From the NCBI GenBank assembly GCA_910574915.1, contig CAJTCR010000036.1:1-54070 (forward strand): 54,070 bases of DNA. The letters are read 5' to 3'. Under the pieces are notes generated by a model. It searched no databases and was not told the origin of the DNA. It saw only the letters and a list, made by a program, of their open reading frames with translations. Below are positions 17,677-27,022 of the stretch, piece after piece; the first letter of the stretch is position 1, and every line of letters begins with the position of its first letter. Origin of the DNA: Eubacteriaceae bacterium (GTDB lineage Bacteria > Bacillota > Clostridia > Lachnospirales > Lachnospiraceae). The position numbers and the translations under genes are program-made.

Positions 17677-19362
17677 TCACACATTCCGAAAATTCTCAAA
17701 CGTCTTATACAAATCCAACTGACCCCATCCCCATTCCCGATTCGGATACTCCCTAGACGCCTCCCTCACCGCCCCTCGGATAAAATAGTTTTTAATATTC
17801 GCCGTAGTCGCCGAGATGTCGTTGCGTCTGACGCCGGTCCATTCAAGCATAAGCGCGCCGGCGCCGGCGGTAATGGCGGCGCCGATGCTGGTGCCGCTGC
17901 GGGTTTCAAATTTGCCTTCTCCGACCGGGCCGTAGACGTCTACGGCTGGTGCCGCTATGTCTGGTTTGATTTCTCTTGTCGCTGTGTAGCCGCGGCCGGA
18001 TTCGAAAAAGACGCTTCCGTCCAGGCCGTTGTAGCCGGCGACGGTGATTGGTTCTTCGGCATCTGACGGTACGGTGATCGTTGTGTCCGGGTTGGAGCGG
18101 ATAAAGAATACGTCTCCAGACAGCATATCTTCCATTGGGAGCCAGACGTGGTAGATGCCGTCCGCGAAATTGCGCACGGATACATTCAACACCCAGACGC
18201 CTGAGATCGGCATTGTAAAACGGACATAGATCAGTTCGTTTCTGTTGGCAGCGCCGGTCAGCAGGTAGTCCACCGTCACCTGCGTTCCTTCGAATAAAAA
18301 GCGATACTCCGTATGGCTGCCCGGAGCCGTTGGCAGGGCACGAAAGCGCTCTCCGGTAGGAGATATCACAGTTACCTCATACAGCTCGGGCGCCTCTGCC
18401 CAGATCTCGGCGATAAACCCCTTTACGCCTTCTGATACACTGATCTCTACGCGCTCCTGCGCGTTCTGTCCGCTGATTCCGCCCTGAAAATGATGCCTTT
18501 TGTCTGCTTCGTTTCCGCACGCAACTGCTACGCAGCGCTGCCTGCGCATGGATACTTCGTTCAGGGTGTGCGCAAGGGGGCTTGCACCTCCGCGGTTGCC
18601 CATATTGGTTCCAAGGGCGATGCAGATGGACAGCGGCTTGCGCAGCTCGGTTGCAAGCATATTCAGATAGCGGATGCCTGCCATAATGTCGTTTTCCTGA
18701 AAAACGGGTGTTTCGTCCGGGATAAAATAAAAGTCCTTGAGATATTGCTTTGCTCGCTTTAACTGTACAAACGCAATGTCGCATTCCGGCGCTGCGCCAC
18801 TGAACTGGTTTTGTATATCCTCTGAGCCTGCTGCCAGTGCCGCCAGAAAGGTTCCGTGACCGTCTGCGTATGGTATTTTTGCCGTCATGGAATCGTGGTT
18901 TGCCATAAGCTCCTCATTAATCTGTTTTCTCGTATATTCCGTGCCGTACAAAAATCCTCTCGGCGGCATACCGCTACGTTCTTCCTGGTTCCAGATCCGT
19001 TCGACGCGCGTCGTACCGTCTGTGTTGCAAAACAGCGGGTTTGTATAGTCAAAGTCAGTGTCAATAAATCCAAGCAGCACACCCCTCCCTGTCAGCGCCA
19101 GGTTCGGCTGATCCCGCACTTTTAAAATGCCGCTTTGCCCCAATGCTACATTGTTCAGCAGTCCAAAGCATTTGGGGATGACGCCATAAGAAAACTCCCC
19201 CGTCTTCATCTCCCTGCCCCGCATATGGTCGTAAACCGCCACATAGTCCTCATCCAGCTCCTGTACGCAGTAGTCTCCGGCAGGTATGTCTTCCATATAT
19301 TCTTTTGTTGCAAGAAAATCAAAATAATCATTTGAGTAAACGGCTTCTTCGCAATCCGTCAT
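17677..19362 (-). CDS. S8 family (subtilisin-like) serine protease
   Basis: A 561-residue subtilase with an intact catalytic triad: Asp101 in FIDTDFDY, His169 in DGHGTFLA and Ser492 in SGTSIGAA. There is no signal peptide and no clear propeptide, and an insert of about 150 residues with beta-strand character lies between the His and Ser regions. This matches the Csp/BprV-like S8 proteases of Clostridia, some of which act in spore germination. A good AGGAGAAG ribosome-binding site precedes the ATG. Its final 50 bases are duplicated at two other sites in the window. The substrate is unknown. Confidence 0.88.
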   Translation of the reverse strand: MTDCEEAVYSNDYFDFLATKEYMEDIPAGDYCVQELDEDYVAVYDHMRGREMKTGEFSYGVIPKCFGLLNNVALGQSGILKVRDQPNLALTGRGVLLGFIDTDFDYTNPLFCNTDGTTRVERIWNQEERSGMPPRGFLYGTEYTRKQINEELMANHDSMTAKIPYADGHGTFLAALAAGSEDIQNQFSGAAPECDIAFVQLKRAKQYLKDFYFIPDETPVFQENDIMAGIRYLNMLATELRKPLSICIALGTNMGNRGGASPLAHTLNEVSMRRQRCVAVACGNEADKRHHFQGGISGQNAQERVEISVSEGVKGFIAEIWAEAPELYEVTVISPTGERFRALPTAPGSHTEYRFLFEGTQVTVDYLLTGAANRNELIYVRFTMPISGVWVLNVSVRNFADGIYHVWLPMEDMLSGDVFFIRSNPDTTITVPSDAEEPITVAGYNGLDGSVFFESGRGYTATREIKPDIAAPAVDVYGPVGEGKFETRSGTSIGAAITAGAGALMLEWTGVRRNDISATTANIKNYFIRGAVREASREYPNREWGWGQLDLYKTFENFRNV

Positions 19363-19401
19363 AATCTTCTCCTGAAACGAATCCTTCTATTCCATCATAT
19401 G

Positions 19402-19475
19402 AAAAAAGCTCCAAAAGGTACGTGCCAAATGCTGTGCTTTTTATACAGCATTTACGTTTCCCTTTTAGAGCTTCC
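19402..19475 (-). terminator. Terminator downstream of DUF6106-like gene
   Basis: A long stem formed by AAGCTCCAAAAGG (19408-19418 region) and CCTTTTAGAGCTT, with an inner hairpin AATGCTGT/ACAGCATT. On the minus strand the stem is followed by a T run (complement of the A run at 19402-19407). It separates the ClpX/DUF6106 unit from the protease gene. Confidence 0.75.
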
Positions 19476-19519
19476 TGTTTTTATTATAGGTATAAATGGT
19501 TTTCCCTGTCATTCACGAT

Positions 19520-20023
19520 TTATTCAGAAAAAACTAAACTCGCATAATGCAATCGAACTTCTCTGAGCATCGCTTCTGTCGGTTCCACTTTTACTTCCTG
19601 CAGCATCCCCTGGCTTGCAAAAATCATACTGTAAATCGTATGTTCCTGATTTCCAGAAGAATAATCACGTACTTGCAACTGCGGATTGGAATGAAATGAA
19701 TCCAGCCTGTGCGAGCCGACCGGCGCCATACACTGCATTTCACTCAGTGCATAAGTTGCCAGCTTTTTCCGCTTGCTTTTGTTTTTTACTACAGAGATAT
19801 CCAGTTCATCTGCTGCAAGCAGGTATTCGTATTCCCGATAACGGTTTTTTAAAGTCGAAAAGCTGATTGGAATCATAAAAATACCAAGCATCAAAAAGAG
19901 CGTCTGAAACATTGCACCATATACTAATAATATCAGTGTAATAATCATCAGGAAGACTCCAAGCTTCTTTCCCTGAACATCCTTTTCATCGCGGACAATT
20001 ACCTCTGCATATGACTCTGACAT
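19520..20023 (-). CDS. DUF6106-like membrane protein
   Basis: A 167-residue protein with two closely spaced hydrophobic helices (about residues 22-60) and a soluble C-terminal region. It resembles a small family of unknown function found in Lachnospiraceae (DUF6106, from memory). The start at 20023 is chosen because AAGGAGG stands just before it; the frame remains open for 54 bases further but overlaps clpX. It is 34 bases downstream of clpX and probably co-transcribed. Function unknown. Confidence 0.7.
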   Translation of the reverse strand: MSESYAEVIVRDEKDVQGKKLGVFLMIITLILLVYGAMFQTLFLMLGIFMIPISFSTLKNRYREYEYLLAADELDISVVKNKSKRKKLATYALSEMQCMAPVGSHRLDSFHSNPQLQVRDYSSGNQEHTIYSMIFASQGMLQEVKVEPTEAMLREVRLHYASLVFSE

Positions 20024-20057
20024 ATGTTCCTCCTTTTTTATCCTTACGTTTGCTCTA

Positions 20058-21497
20058 TCAGCCTGCGCCTCTGGCATGTTCCGGCAGTCCGTGCGTGCCG
20101 CGCATCGTAATCAAAGGCCCGCCTTTTCCCTCTACGTAATCACCGGTAATCGTTACGATACCGATATTGTCGTCCTTTGGGATCTCGTACATAATATCCA
20201 GCATAAATTCTTCTAAGATCGCGCGCAGTGCCCTGGCACCGACTTTCTTTTCCTTTGCCTTTTTTGCGATGGCGTGCAAAGCTTCCTCGTCAAATTCCAA
20301 ACGCACCTCGTCAAAGTCGAGCAGCTTTTGGTACTGCTTAATAATCGCGTTTTTCGGCTCTGCAAGAATCTTTACAAGCATATCCTCTGTCAGTGCTTCG
20401 AGCGAAAATAAGATCGGCAGCCTTCCGATAAATTCCGGGATCATGCCGAATTTGCGGATATCTTCTACGGTAACCTGTGACAGCAGGTTTTCTTCCTTGT
20501 CGTATTTGTCTTTTAGATCCGCCTTGAAGCCAATCGACGCGGCTTTGTTTAACCGTTCTTTGATAATTTCATCCAAGTCCGGGAAAGCGCCGCCGCAGAT
20601 AAATAAAATATCCTTGGTGTTGACCGTCGTCATCGGCACCATTGCGTTTTTGCTGCTTGCGCCGACCGGAACTTCGACCTCCGCGCCTTCTAACAGCTTT
20701 AGCATTCCCTGCTGTACGGATTCCCCGCTTACGTCGCGCTGGTGCGTATTTCTTTTTTTTGCAATTTTATCGATCTCATCTATAAAAATAATTCCATGCT
20801 CCGCGCGGTCTACATCGTTGTCGGCTGCGGCAAGCAGCTTAGATACCACGCTTTCAATATCATCCCCGATGTAGCCTGCCTCTGTCAGGGAAGTCGCATC
20901 GGTAATGGCAAGCGGCACATCCAACAGCTTCGCAAGCGTCTTGACTAAATACGTCTTGCCGGAACCCGTCGGGCCCACCATCAGCATATTGGATTTTTCT
21001 ATCTCGATCTCATCCTGCTGCCCGGTGCTGATCCGCTTATAATGGTTATAAACGGCGACGGACATCACCTTTTTGGCGTGTTCCTGCCCGACAACATAGT
21101 CATCCAGCTTTGCCTTTATTTTATGCGGCGCCGGAATTGCGCTGATATCAAATACTGGCTCTGCCTTTTTTTCTTTTGGCTTTTTCTTCTTGATCTTTTG
21201 CGTATTCGGCATCATATTCTGCAAATCCGACAGATTAATCATACTGATATTCGGCATTTTGCCGCCCATATTCTGCATCGGGCCTAAAATATCATCCAGC
21301 CGAAACCCCGACTGGTTCATACCGTCAAACGTACGCTGCATACAGTCCTGGCAGATACAGATATTGTTCGGTATTTTGATCATCTTGCCTGCGACACTCT
21401 CTGGACGATGGCAGATATAGCAGACTTCCTCATAATCATCATTTTTCTCTTCCTTGGATTGCCCAAGATCCACTTCTCTAAAATCATGTTCTGACAT
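20058..21497 (-). CDS. clpX: ATP-dependent Clp protease ATP-binding subunit ClpX
   Basis: A 479-residue AAA+ unfoldase that feeds substrates to ClpP. The N-terminal zinc domain has Cys26/Cys29 and Cys49/Cys52. Walker A is GPTGSGKT (about 175-182), Walker B is IIFIDEIDKIA, and the sensor and C-terminal regions (GMIPEFIGRLP, VGARALRAI) are typical. It is about 50 residues longer than most ClpX because of an extended linker (residues 65-115, including a Lys-rich KKKKPKEKK patch) between the zinc and AAA+ domains. No clpP is nearby, so this may be a second or relocated clpX. It is followed by the DUF6106-like gene. Confidence 0.92.
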   Translation of the reverse strand: MSEHDFREVDLGQSKEEKNDDYEEVCYICHRPESVAGKMIKIPNNICICQDCMQRTFDGMNQSGFRLDDILGPMQNMGGKMPNISMINLSDLQNMMPNTQKIKKKKPKEKKAEPVFDISAIPAPHKIKAKLDDYVVGQEHAKKVMSVAVYNHYKRISTGQQDEIEIEKSNMLMVGPTGSGKTYLVKTLAKLLDVPLAITDATSLTEAGYIGDDIESVVSKLLAAADNDVDRAEHGIIFIDEIDKIAKKRNTHQRDVSGESVQQGMLKLLEGAEVEVPVGASSKNAMVPMTTVNTKDILFICGGAFPDLDEIIKERLNKAASIGFKADLKDKYDKEENLLSQVTVEDIRKFGMIPEFIGRLPILFSLEALTEDMLVKILAEPKNAIIKQYQKLLDFDEVRLEFDEEALHAIAKKAKEKKVGARALRAILEEFMLDIMYEIPKDDNIGIVTITGDYVEGKGGPLITMRGTHGLPEHARGAG

Positions 21498-21636
21498 TAT
21501 CTATCCAACTCCAATCCATTTTTTCTTCCGGCTTTTCCTGTCCTTGCATGTGACGCTCCTGTTCTTTCAAAAGCCCGATTACACTATTATAAAAAAGTCC
21601 TTCGCATTTGGCAACCAATACAGGAAAATTTAATAA

Positions 21637-22704
21637 TTAATTTATAACTCCCTCATACATATCCTCTTCCTCCTGCACGCTCAGCGTCTCTTTGCGGCGC
21701 CGGTCTAACACACGCAGAAATCTGCCGGCTTCCTCCCATGCCTTTTTGGATTCCTGGAGCATCAGTTCTCCCATCTGGAACACATGGAACATGCCTTCGT
21801 AGACGCTCAGCCTTACTTTTCCCCCTGCTTCTTTTGCCTTTTTAGCAAGAGACGTCGAATCGCTCAGCAGCATTTCTATCGAGCCTACCTGAATCAGCAT
21901 CGGCGGAAATCCTTCATATGAGCCAAACAACGGGGAAATATACGGATTTGCAGGATCTTCTTCCCCGACATAATCCCGGTTAAAGATCATGCTTTCTTTT
22001 GTATTGCCAAACAGCGGATCAAGTGTATAGTTCGTCTCATAAGACTCTCCGCTTGCCGTCAGGTCTGTCCAGGGAGACATCAAAATCAGCCCTTCCGGCA
22101 GCTCCATTCCGTGGTCTTTTAAATACAGGCACAGTGCCAGCGCCAAGCCGCCGCCCGCGGAGTCTCCTGCCACAACGATCTTTCCAGGCTGGCATCCTGA
22201 CTGCAACAGCCACTGCCAGGCATCCAGCGCATCATTAAGCGCCGCAGGATAAGGATTTTCGGGCGCCACCCGGTAGTCCGGCGTAAATACGTTGATCCCG
22301 CCGCCGATCTCATTGTACAGCCCTGCAAACGAACGGTATTTATTTCGCATCGCCCCGATATAGCCGCCGCCGTGAAGCTGGAGCACGACCCGGTCGATAT
22401 TCGGGTTCTGCGCCAGGCTCAAAAGCTCTGCCTTGCACTGCTTAAGGTCAATCTGCGTCAGATGAAAACATGCCGGGCACTTCCACGGCGGTTCCACCAG
22501 ATTTTTACGGATTTCCCCGTTTTGCAGCTTTGGGCCGATCAGCCGGTCTGCTGTCATCCGCGCAATCATATCGCGCACAAACGCGGCAAACATGCTGCTT
22601 TTCTTTTCTTCCTTTGTTCGTTCTTTGATCTCCTCTGCCGATTTTGCTACTGCATCACCCGGCAATTCTTTTTGCAACCCCTGCTTTTTTACGTCTAAAG
22701 ACAT
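21637..22704 (-). CDS. Alpha/beta hydrolase (hormone-sensitive-lipase family)
   Basis: A 355-residue esterase of the GDXG family. The oxyanion-hole motif HGGGYIG lies near residue 110, the nucleophile Ser is in GDSAGG, and later Asp and His (in IQVGSIEMLLSDS and MFHVFQMG) complete the triad. There is no signal peptide, so it acts in the cytoplasm. It is the third gene of an operon with the acetyltransferase and zinc-ribbon protein (20 bases downstream of the latter). This trio recurs in Lachnospiraceae, suggesting a linked acyl-ester metabolism whose substrate is not known. Confidence 0.88.
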   Translation of the reverse strand: MSLDVKKQGLQKELPGDAVAKSAEEIKERTKEEKKSSMFAAFVRDMIARMTADRLIGPKLQNGEIRKNLVEPPWKCPACFHLTQIDLKQCKAELLSLAQNPNIDRVVLQLHGGGYIGAMRNKYRSFAGLYNEIGGGINVFTPDYRVAPENPYPAALNDALDAWQWLLQSGCQPGKIVVAGDSAGGGLALALCLYLKDHGMELPEGLILMSPWTDLTASGESYETNYTLDPLFGNTKESMIFNRDYVGEEDPANPYISPLFGSYEGFPPMLIQVGSIEMLLSDSTSLAKKAKEAGGKVRLSVYEGMFHVFQMGELMLQESKKAWEEAGRFLRVLDRRRKETLSVQEEEDMYEGVIN

Positions 22705-22724
22705 TTTTTATTCCTTCCTAACAC

Positions 22725-23399
22725 TTACATTACATGAAATCTGCGCTTTAATTCATTTCGCGCACGCCTTCCCCCGATAATAAACGTAGCCAAAAACATC
22801 ACACTGGAAAGCCCCAACGCAATATAGCTCATAAGCGGATGACGGATCACGCCGCAAACGCTTAGTATGACACAGATGCCGCTGCACACAATCATAACGA
22901 TCTGAAACAGCAGGTAGCTCTGCCAGTTGCGGATATTAATAAACATCACCACAATAATCATAAGATCCATCGCAAGCAGCGTAAGCGGGATCGCATAATC
23001 CAAAGACCAGTGCTTAAATCCGAGCACATAGTCGATCACGACCAGGTCGGCTGCGCCACATGCTACGCCGATCACGACCTTACTGCGGTATCCGGCATGT
23101 TCGTTCACAATAATATAAAACAAAAACAGCATCAGATACGCCAGCACGCCAACAACAATCACACTCCACATCCTGTCGCTGTCCATCGTATAATTTAAGA
23201 TCACCGCCAAAGCGCCAAGCACAATCGCCAAAAACAAGGCTATCCTGGAAACAAGCTCCAGCTTGCGTCCTTTCAGGCGGATATTCGGATACCGCTCCGC
23301 CTGCGCATCTGTGTCTTCCAATTCCACGACACACCGGCAGAGCGGACAGACATCGGTCTTATCTGTAATCGCAACACCGCAATGCAGACATTTATTCAT
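22725..23399 (-). CDS. Zinc-ribbon membrane protein (DUF6320-like)
   Basis: A 224-residue protein that begins with a zinc ribbon (CLHCG then CPLCR) followed by about six hydrophobic segments. It matches the layout of DUF6320-type proteins that accompany alcohol acetyltransferase genes. The start at 23399 overlaps the acetyltransferase stop by 8 bases, implying coupling; the frame opens four codons earlier. Role unknown, perhaps membrane anchoring or regulation of its neighbours. Confidence 0.72.
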   Translation of the reverse strand: MNKCLHCGVAITDKTDVCPLCRCVVELEDTDAQAERYPNIRLKGRKLELVSRIALFLAIVLGALAVILNYTMDSDRMWSVIVVGVLAYLMLFLFYIIVNEHAGYRSKVVIGVACGAADLVVIDYVLGFKHWSLDYAIPLTLLAMDLMIIVVMFINIRNWQSYLLFQIVMIVCSGICVILSVCGVIRHPLMSYIALGLSSVMFLATFIIGGRRARNELKRRFHVM

Positions 23400-24780
23400 A
23401 ATACACCCCATTGCTTTCTATTGTGACATCCAGTCCTTCTGCCGCCAGCGTTCGAAAAAAGATCTTCTGCACAACCGGCTTTTCCAGTACCGAGCTGAAT
23501 GTAAATGCCAGCGTTTCCTGATAAGAGCAGATCGTGCCTTTTAAAAGCTGGCCTTTGCTCATCGCAAGAAACGAATGAAACATCTCGATATAAGGCTCGT
23601 AGGCTTCCCGTACCTTTACATTTCCGATATTCGTAACGGTCGTCGTATTTGCCAGCGCTGTTTTTGTATAGACAGAACGGATCGCCAGGTTTTTAATTAC
23701 AAGCGGTACGGCGCGCATTGCCAGATTTTTTTCATTGGACACATTATAAGAAAAAATATCTTCCAGATTTTCCTTTTTGATCTGGCTGCGCAGGCTTTCC
23801 TTTACAATCAGCAGCACTTCCTCAAACGTATAGTTCTCCTTTTCCGGCATAAACTCCGCCGATACCACAACGAAAAAATTTTTTGTCGTCACCGAGTCAA
23901 AATACGGACGCAGGTTGACCGGTACGGCTGCACGTATCGGACGCTTCGCCTGCGCCCCATGCAGGTACCCCTGATAAATGCTCCATACGACAAGCGCTAC
24001 AAGATATTCGTTAATACTCATCTCATGCCGCCTGCATACTTCTTTTAACTGCGAAATCTGCAAATATCCATGCATGACACCAAACTCCTGCGCACGAAGC
24101 CTTGGCGCCTTCATAATAAACGCACGGCTGGATCGGTAATTTCTGGCATGGCTCTTTTTATAATTCTGCAAAAAGCTGTCCTCCCTGTTTAAGGACGTCT
24201 CTATGCTCAGCCGGTCTCCCTCCTGTTCCCGCAGCTTTGGATGTGACAGCCGCAAATACTGATACGTAAGCTCCTTTAAAAAATTAAGCCCGCCCATTCC
24301 GTCCGTCAGTACATGGAATACTTCCAGATTAATCCTGCACATATAGTACGTCACACGAAACAAATAGCTGTTGTTGCGGTGCTGTATAATATAACGGCAC
24401 GGATATGTATCTTCTTCTAACACTTCCGGCGCCGGTTTTCCATTTTCCTCAAAATAATACCAAAAAAAGCCCTGCCGCAGACGCACATTAAATCCGTCAA
24501 ACTTCGGCAGCACCATATCCAATGCTCTTTGCAGCGTATCGCCGATTACCGGCTCCTTTAATACGACACTAATCCGGTATACATTTGTCATATCATCTCC
24601 GGCAATCACCGGAAATAAATGGGCGGTATTGTCCAGCTTGTCCCACTTCGGTTCACGGGCACGCCTGGACGCTTTTCTTTTTTGCTTTTTTCCCGGCTGG
24701 GTTTGATTCTTCTTATTCATAGCGTTCCCTGCATCACTTCGCTTCGTTTTGTCCTGCTTCCATACATAATCATTTGCCAT
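23392..24780 (-). CDS. Alcohol acetyltransferase/condensation-type acyltransferase
   Basis: A 462-residue acyltransferase of the BAHD/condensation superfamily, with the catalytic HxxxDG motif as HVLTDG (about residue 155) and a late fold signature region (ALANTTTVTNIGNV). It probably transfers an acyl group from CoA to an alcohol or similar acceptor. The N-terminal 45 residues are Lys/Arg/Gln rich and disordered-looking. The ribosome-binding site before 24780 is poor, so the ATG at 24720, preceded by CAGGGAA, is a credible alternative start. It is first in a three-gene operon with the zinc-ribbon protein and the esterase. Confidence 0.8.
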   Translation of the reverse strand: MANDYVWKQDKTKRSDAGNAMNKKNQTQPGKKQKRKASRRAREPKWDKLDNTAHLFPVIAGDDMTNVYRISVVLKEPVIGDTLQRALDMVLPKFDGFNVRLRQGFFWYYFEENGKPAPEVLEEDTYPCRYIIQHRNNSYLFRVTYYMCRINLEVFHVLTDGMGGLNFLKELTYQYLRLSHPKLREQEGDRLSIETSLNREDSFLQNYKKSHARNYRSSRAFIMKAPRLRAQEFGVMHGYLQISQLKEVCRRHEMSINEYLVALVVWSIYQGYLHGAQAKRPIRAAVPVNLRPYFDSVTTKNFFVVVSAEFMPEKENYTFEEVLLIVKESLRSQIKKENLEDIFSYNVSNEKNLAMRAVPLVIKNLAIRSVYTKTALANTTTVTNIGNVKVREAYEPYIEMFHSFLAMSKGQLLKGTICSYQETLAFTFSSVLEKPVVQKIFFRTLAAEGLDVTIESNGVYYE

Positions 24781-24800
24781 AAAAGCAAAGATTATGCAAC

Positions 24801-24847
24801 AGAATCCAGCACATAGAAAACACGCCTGCGGCGAAGTGCTGGATTCT
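24801..24847. terminator. Hairpin between ilvE and acetyltransferase genes
   Basis: A perfect 12-bp inverted repeat AGAATCCAGCAC (24801-24812) and GTGCTGGATTCT (24836-24847). It lies 30 bases beyond the ilvE stop, so it may end the ilvE transcript, although no strong T-run follows on the minus strand. Confidence 0.5.
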
Positions 24848-24876
24848 TCCTCTAAGATTATGATGGATTTTGCCGA

Positions 24877-25902
24877 TCAGCAGATCTCCTGTATCCATCC
24901 CTGCGGCGCTTCAATATGCCCCATCTGAATGCCGGTAAGCGTATCATACAGCTTCTGCGTTACAGGCCCCATTTTTTCCATGCCGCTAGGCAGACAGATT
25001 TCTTTTCCGTGGTCTACAATCTTTCCAACCGGAGAAATAACGGCTGCCGTCCCGCACAAGCCGCATTCTGCAAAATCCTTTACTTCTTCCAGTGCCACCT
25101 TTCTTTGCTCTACTTTCATATTCAGGTATTTTTCCGCAACTACCATCAGCGAACGTCTTGTAATCGACGGCAAAATGCTGTCAGACAGCGGCGTAACGAC
25201 CGTATTGTCCTTTGTTACAAATAAGAAATTCGCTCCTCCTGTCTCTTCCACATACGTCCGGGTCGCCGCATCCAGATACATATTTTCATCGTATCCTTCT
25301 TCATGCGCCGTTACAATCGGATACAGGCTCATCGCATAATTTAAGCCAGCCTTGATGTTTCCGGTGCCATGCGGCGCTGCACGGTCAAAATCACTTACCC
25401 GGATCGTCAGCGGCTTTACACCGCCCTGGAAATACGGGCCGACCGGAGTCGTAAAAATACGGAACTGGTATTCGTCCGCAGGCTTTACGCCGATTACCGC
25501 ATTGCTGCCAAACATATACGGACGGATATACAAAGTCGCTCCAGAGCCATACGGAGGTACATACGCCGCGTTTGCCCTTACCGTCTGCGCCACCGCATCT
25601 ACAAACCGATCCTGCGCAAATACCGGCATCATCAGCCGTTTGCAGGAATCTTCCATACGCGCGGCATTCAGGTCTGGGCGAAATGTCACGATCCTGCCAT
25701 CCTTTGTCGTATATGCTTTTAACCCTTCAAAACAGGTCTGCGCATATTGCAGAACACACGCGCATTCACTAATTGTAATCTGGTCATCTTCAATCAGCCT
25801 TCCTTCTTCCCATGCCCCGTTTTTGTAGTTTGCCACATATCTTTTATCTGTTTTTCGATAGCTGAACCCTATGTTTTCCCAGTCGATGTTCTTTTTTTCC
25901 AT
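24877..25902 (-). CDS. ilvE: Branched-chain amino acid aminotransferase
   Basis: A 341-residue fold-type IV PLP aminotransferase that interconverts Leu, Ile and Val with their keto acids. The family motifs are present: FEGLKAY, RPDLNAARM, the Lys-bearing region HGTGNIKAGLNYA, EETGGANFLF and GTAAVISPV. The start at 25902 (MEKKNIDW) has AAGGAAGG at a suitable distance; a TTG nine bases earlier is possible. It stands alone, with no leader peptide or T-box seen upstream. Confidence 0.93.
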   Translation of the reverse strand: MEKKNIDWENIGFSYRKTDKRYVANYKNGAWEEGRLIEDDQITISECACVLQYAQTCFEGLKAYTTKDGRIVTFRPDLNAARMEDSCKRLMMPVFAQDRFVDAVAQTVRANAAYVPPYGSGATLYIRPYMFGSNAVIGVKPADEYQFRIFTTPVGPYFQGGVKPLTIRVSDFDRAAPHGTGNIKAGLNYAMSLYPIVTAHEEGYDENMYLDAATRTYVEETGGANFLFVTKDNTVVTPLSDSILPSITRRSLMVVAEKYLNMKVEQRKVALEEVKDFAECGLCGTAAVISPVGKIVDHGKEICLPSGMEKMGPVTQKLYDTLTGIQMGHIEAPQGWIQEIC

Positions 25903-25911
25903 TTTTATCAA

Positions 25912-26449
25912 ACCTTCCTTAAAATATGATATCCAGTCCCCCAGGAGCTGGTTTGTCTGTTCTTTTCTCGTTTTAGTTTACCCCCATGCGCTACTGCTGT
26001 CAAGAACAGAGCAGTACTTTATTTTATGAAAAAGCAAAATCTATACTATCAGTCCACAAATAATGCTTGCAGTATCTATCAGATCGTATATAATTTTAGT
26101 ATCTATTTATATAGAAATTGCTTCTTATAGTGTATATAACTATTGGAACAGTTTTTAGGACAGGGTCTGGTACTACAGTGGGCAAGTTTGAGTTGCATTG
26201 TTGAATTTTTACAGGTAGGGACGCTGGGAGAGAAGATTAGCATCCCCTCTCCCGGCTGCTTTCGTAAGTGTTGCTATAAAGTGTTGCTGTAGCAAGCTCG
26301 CTATAGTTTGTTTTAGGTCAAAACAACTGGGATTGTGTGATAACATATAGTTGAATTGTTCGCTTTCGTACAGCGATGGCGGAAATAACGGGTGCTGTAT
26401 TCAATGTTATTTCTGCAATACTGTGCTAATAAAATACAGGAGGATAAAA
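25912..26449. other. Intergenic region between ilvE and XRE regulator
   Basis: About 540 bases separate two divergent genes and should hold both promoters. A 7-bp hairpin (GGGAGAG at 26226-26232 with CTCTCCC at 26247-26253) and repeated GTGTTGCT-like words at 26269-26291 are visible, but nothing I can name. No RNA gene was recognised. Confidence 0.4.
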
Positions 26450-26785
26450 ATGGAAGAACTGGATTATCAGAAAATCGGCAGAAAAATACGCGCCGCACGT
26501 CTGGAAAAAGGCTGGTCGCAGGACAGGCTCTCAGAAAAATGCAATATCAGCCTTTCGTTTATGGGACACATTGAACGCGGAACACGGATTATGAGCATGG
26601 ACACCTTCGTTGCACTATGCAACGAACTGGAAATCAGTGCCGACTATCTGCTATGGGATATTATCCGCCCGTCTGATCCTATTCTTTTAAATATTTTAAA
26701 CGGGGTCAAGACAAAAGATGCTGCCACTTACTCGCATTATGTGCAGATTATCAAAGCGATCGCTGAGATTATGAGTGCGGGATAG
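26450..26785 (+). CDS. XRE-family transcriptional regulator
   Basis: A 111-residue protein with an N-terminal Cro/CI-type helix-turn-helix (KIRAARLEKGWSQDRLSEK, then SFMGHIERGTR) and a short C-terminal helical region. The ATG at 26450 follows AGGAGG closely; the frame is open for another 99 bases upstream, but that extension is not needed. This is the compact Clostridia type of regulator that usually controls nearby genes, but no clear partner is visible here. Confidence 0.85.
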   Translation: MEELDYQKIGRKIRAARLEKGWSQDRLSEKCNISLSFMGHIERGTRIMSMDTFVALCNELEISADYLLWDIIRPSDPILLNILNGVKTKDAATYSHYVQIIKAIAEIMSAG

Positions 26786-26838
26786 CAGGGCATACGCCCG
26801 CGGTTTCCGTCCGTACGCAGGCTTTTTCTGCCCCGTAC

Positions 26839-27002
26839 TAGAGCGTGTTTGAAAAATCATTCCTGCCATCTGCATTCCCCACTTTGCGTGATATTTTCGC
26901 CAAATTCAGGTTACATAGCCCGCTATGCGCCCTTCATTTGGCGCAAATCTCCCACAAATTGTGAAATACATCTGACAGAAAGCATTTTTCAAACACGCTC
27001 TA
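26839..27002. mobile_element. 164-bp palindromic MITE, copy 2 (inverted)
   Basis: This is the reverse complement of the element at 11787-11950, with the same length and the same TAGAGCGTGTTTGAAAAAT end. It differs from copy 1 at scattered positions. It sits between the converging ends of the XRE and manC genes, where its hairpin could act as a two-way terminator. Confidence 0.82.
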
Positions 27003-27022
27003 AACGAAACCTCCAGACATTT

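Noticed and set aside
17955..18784. Overlapping minus-strand frames of 76 and 135 residues inside the protease gene
   Set aside because: They arise from the locally high GC content of the protease gene; the protease frame holds the whole catalytic triad.
25352..25828. A 158-residue plus-strand open frame opposite ilvE
   Set aside because: It is antisense to a well-supported aminotransferase, with no ribosome-binding site or family similarity.
25912..26449. T-box or other leader RNA upstream of ilvE
   Set aside because: No T-box sequence, specifier loop or terminator/antiterminator pair could be recognised.
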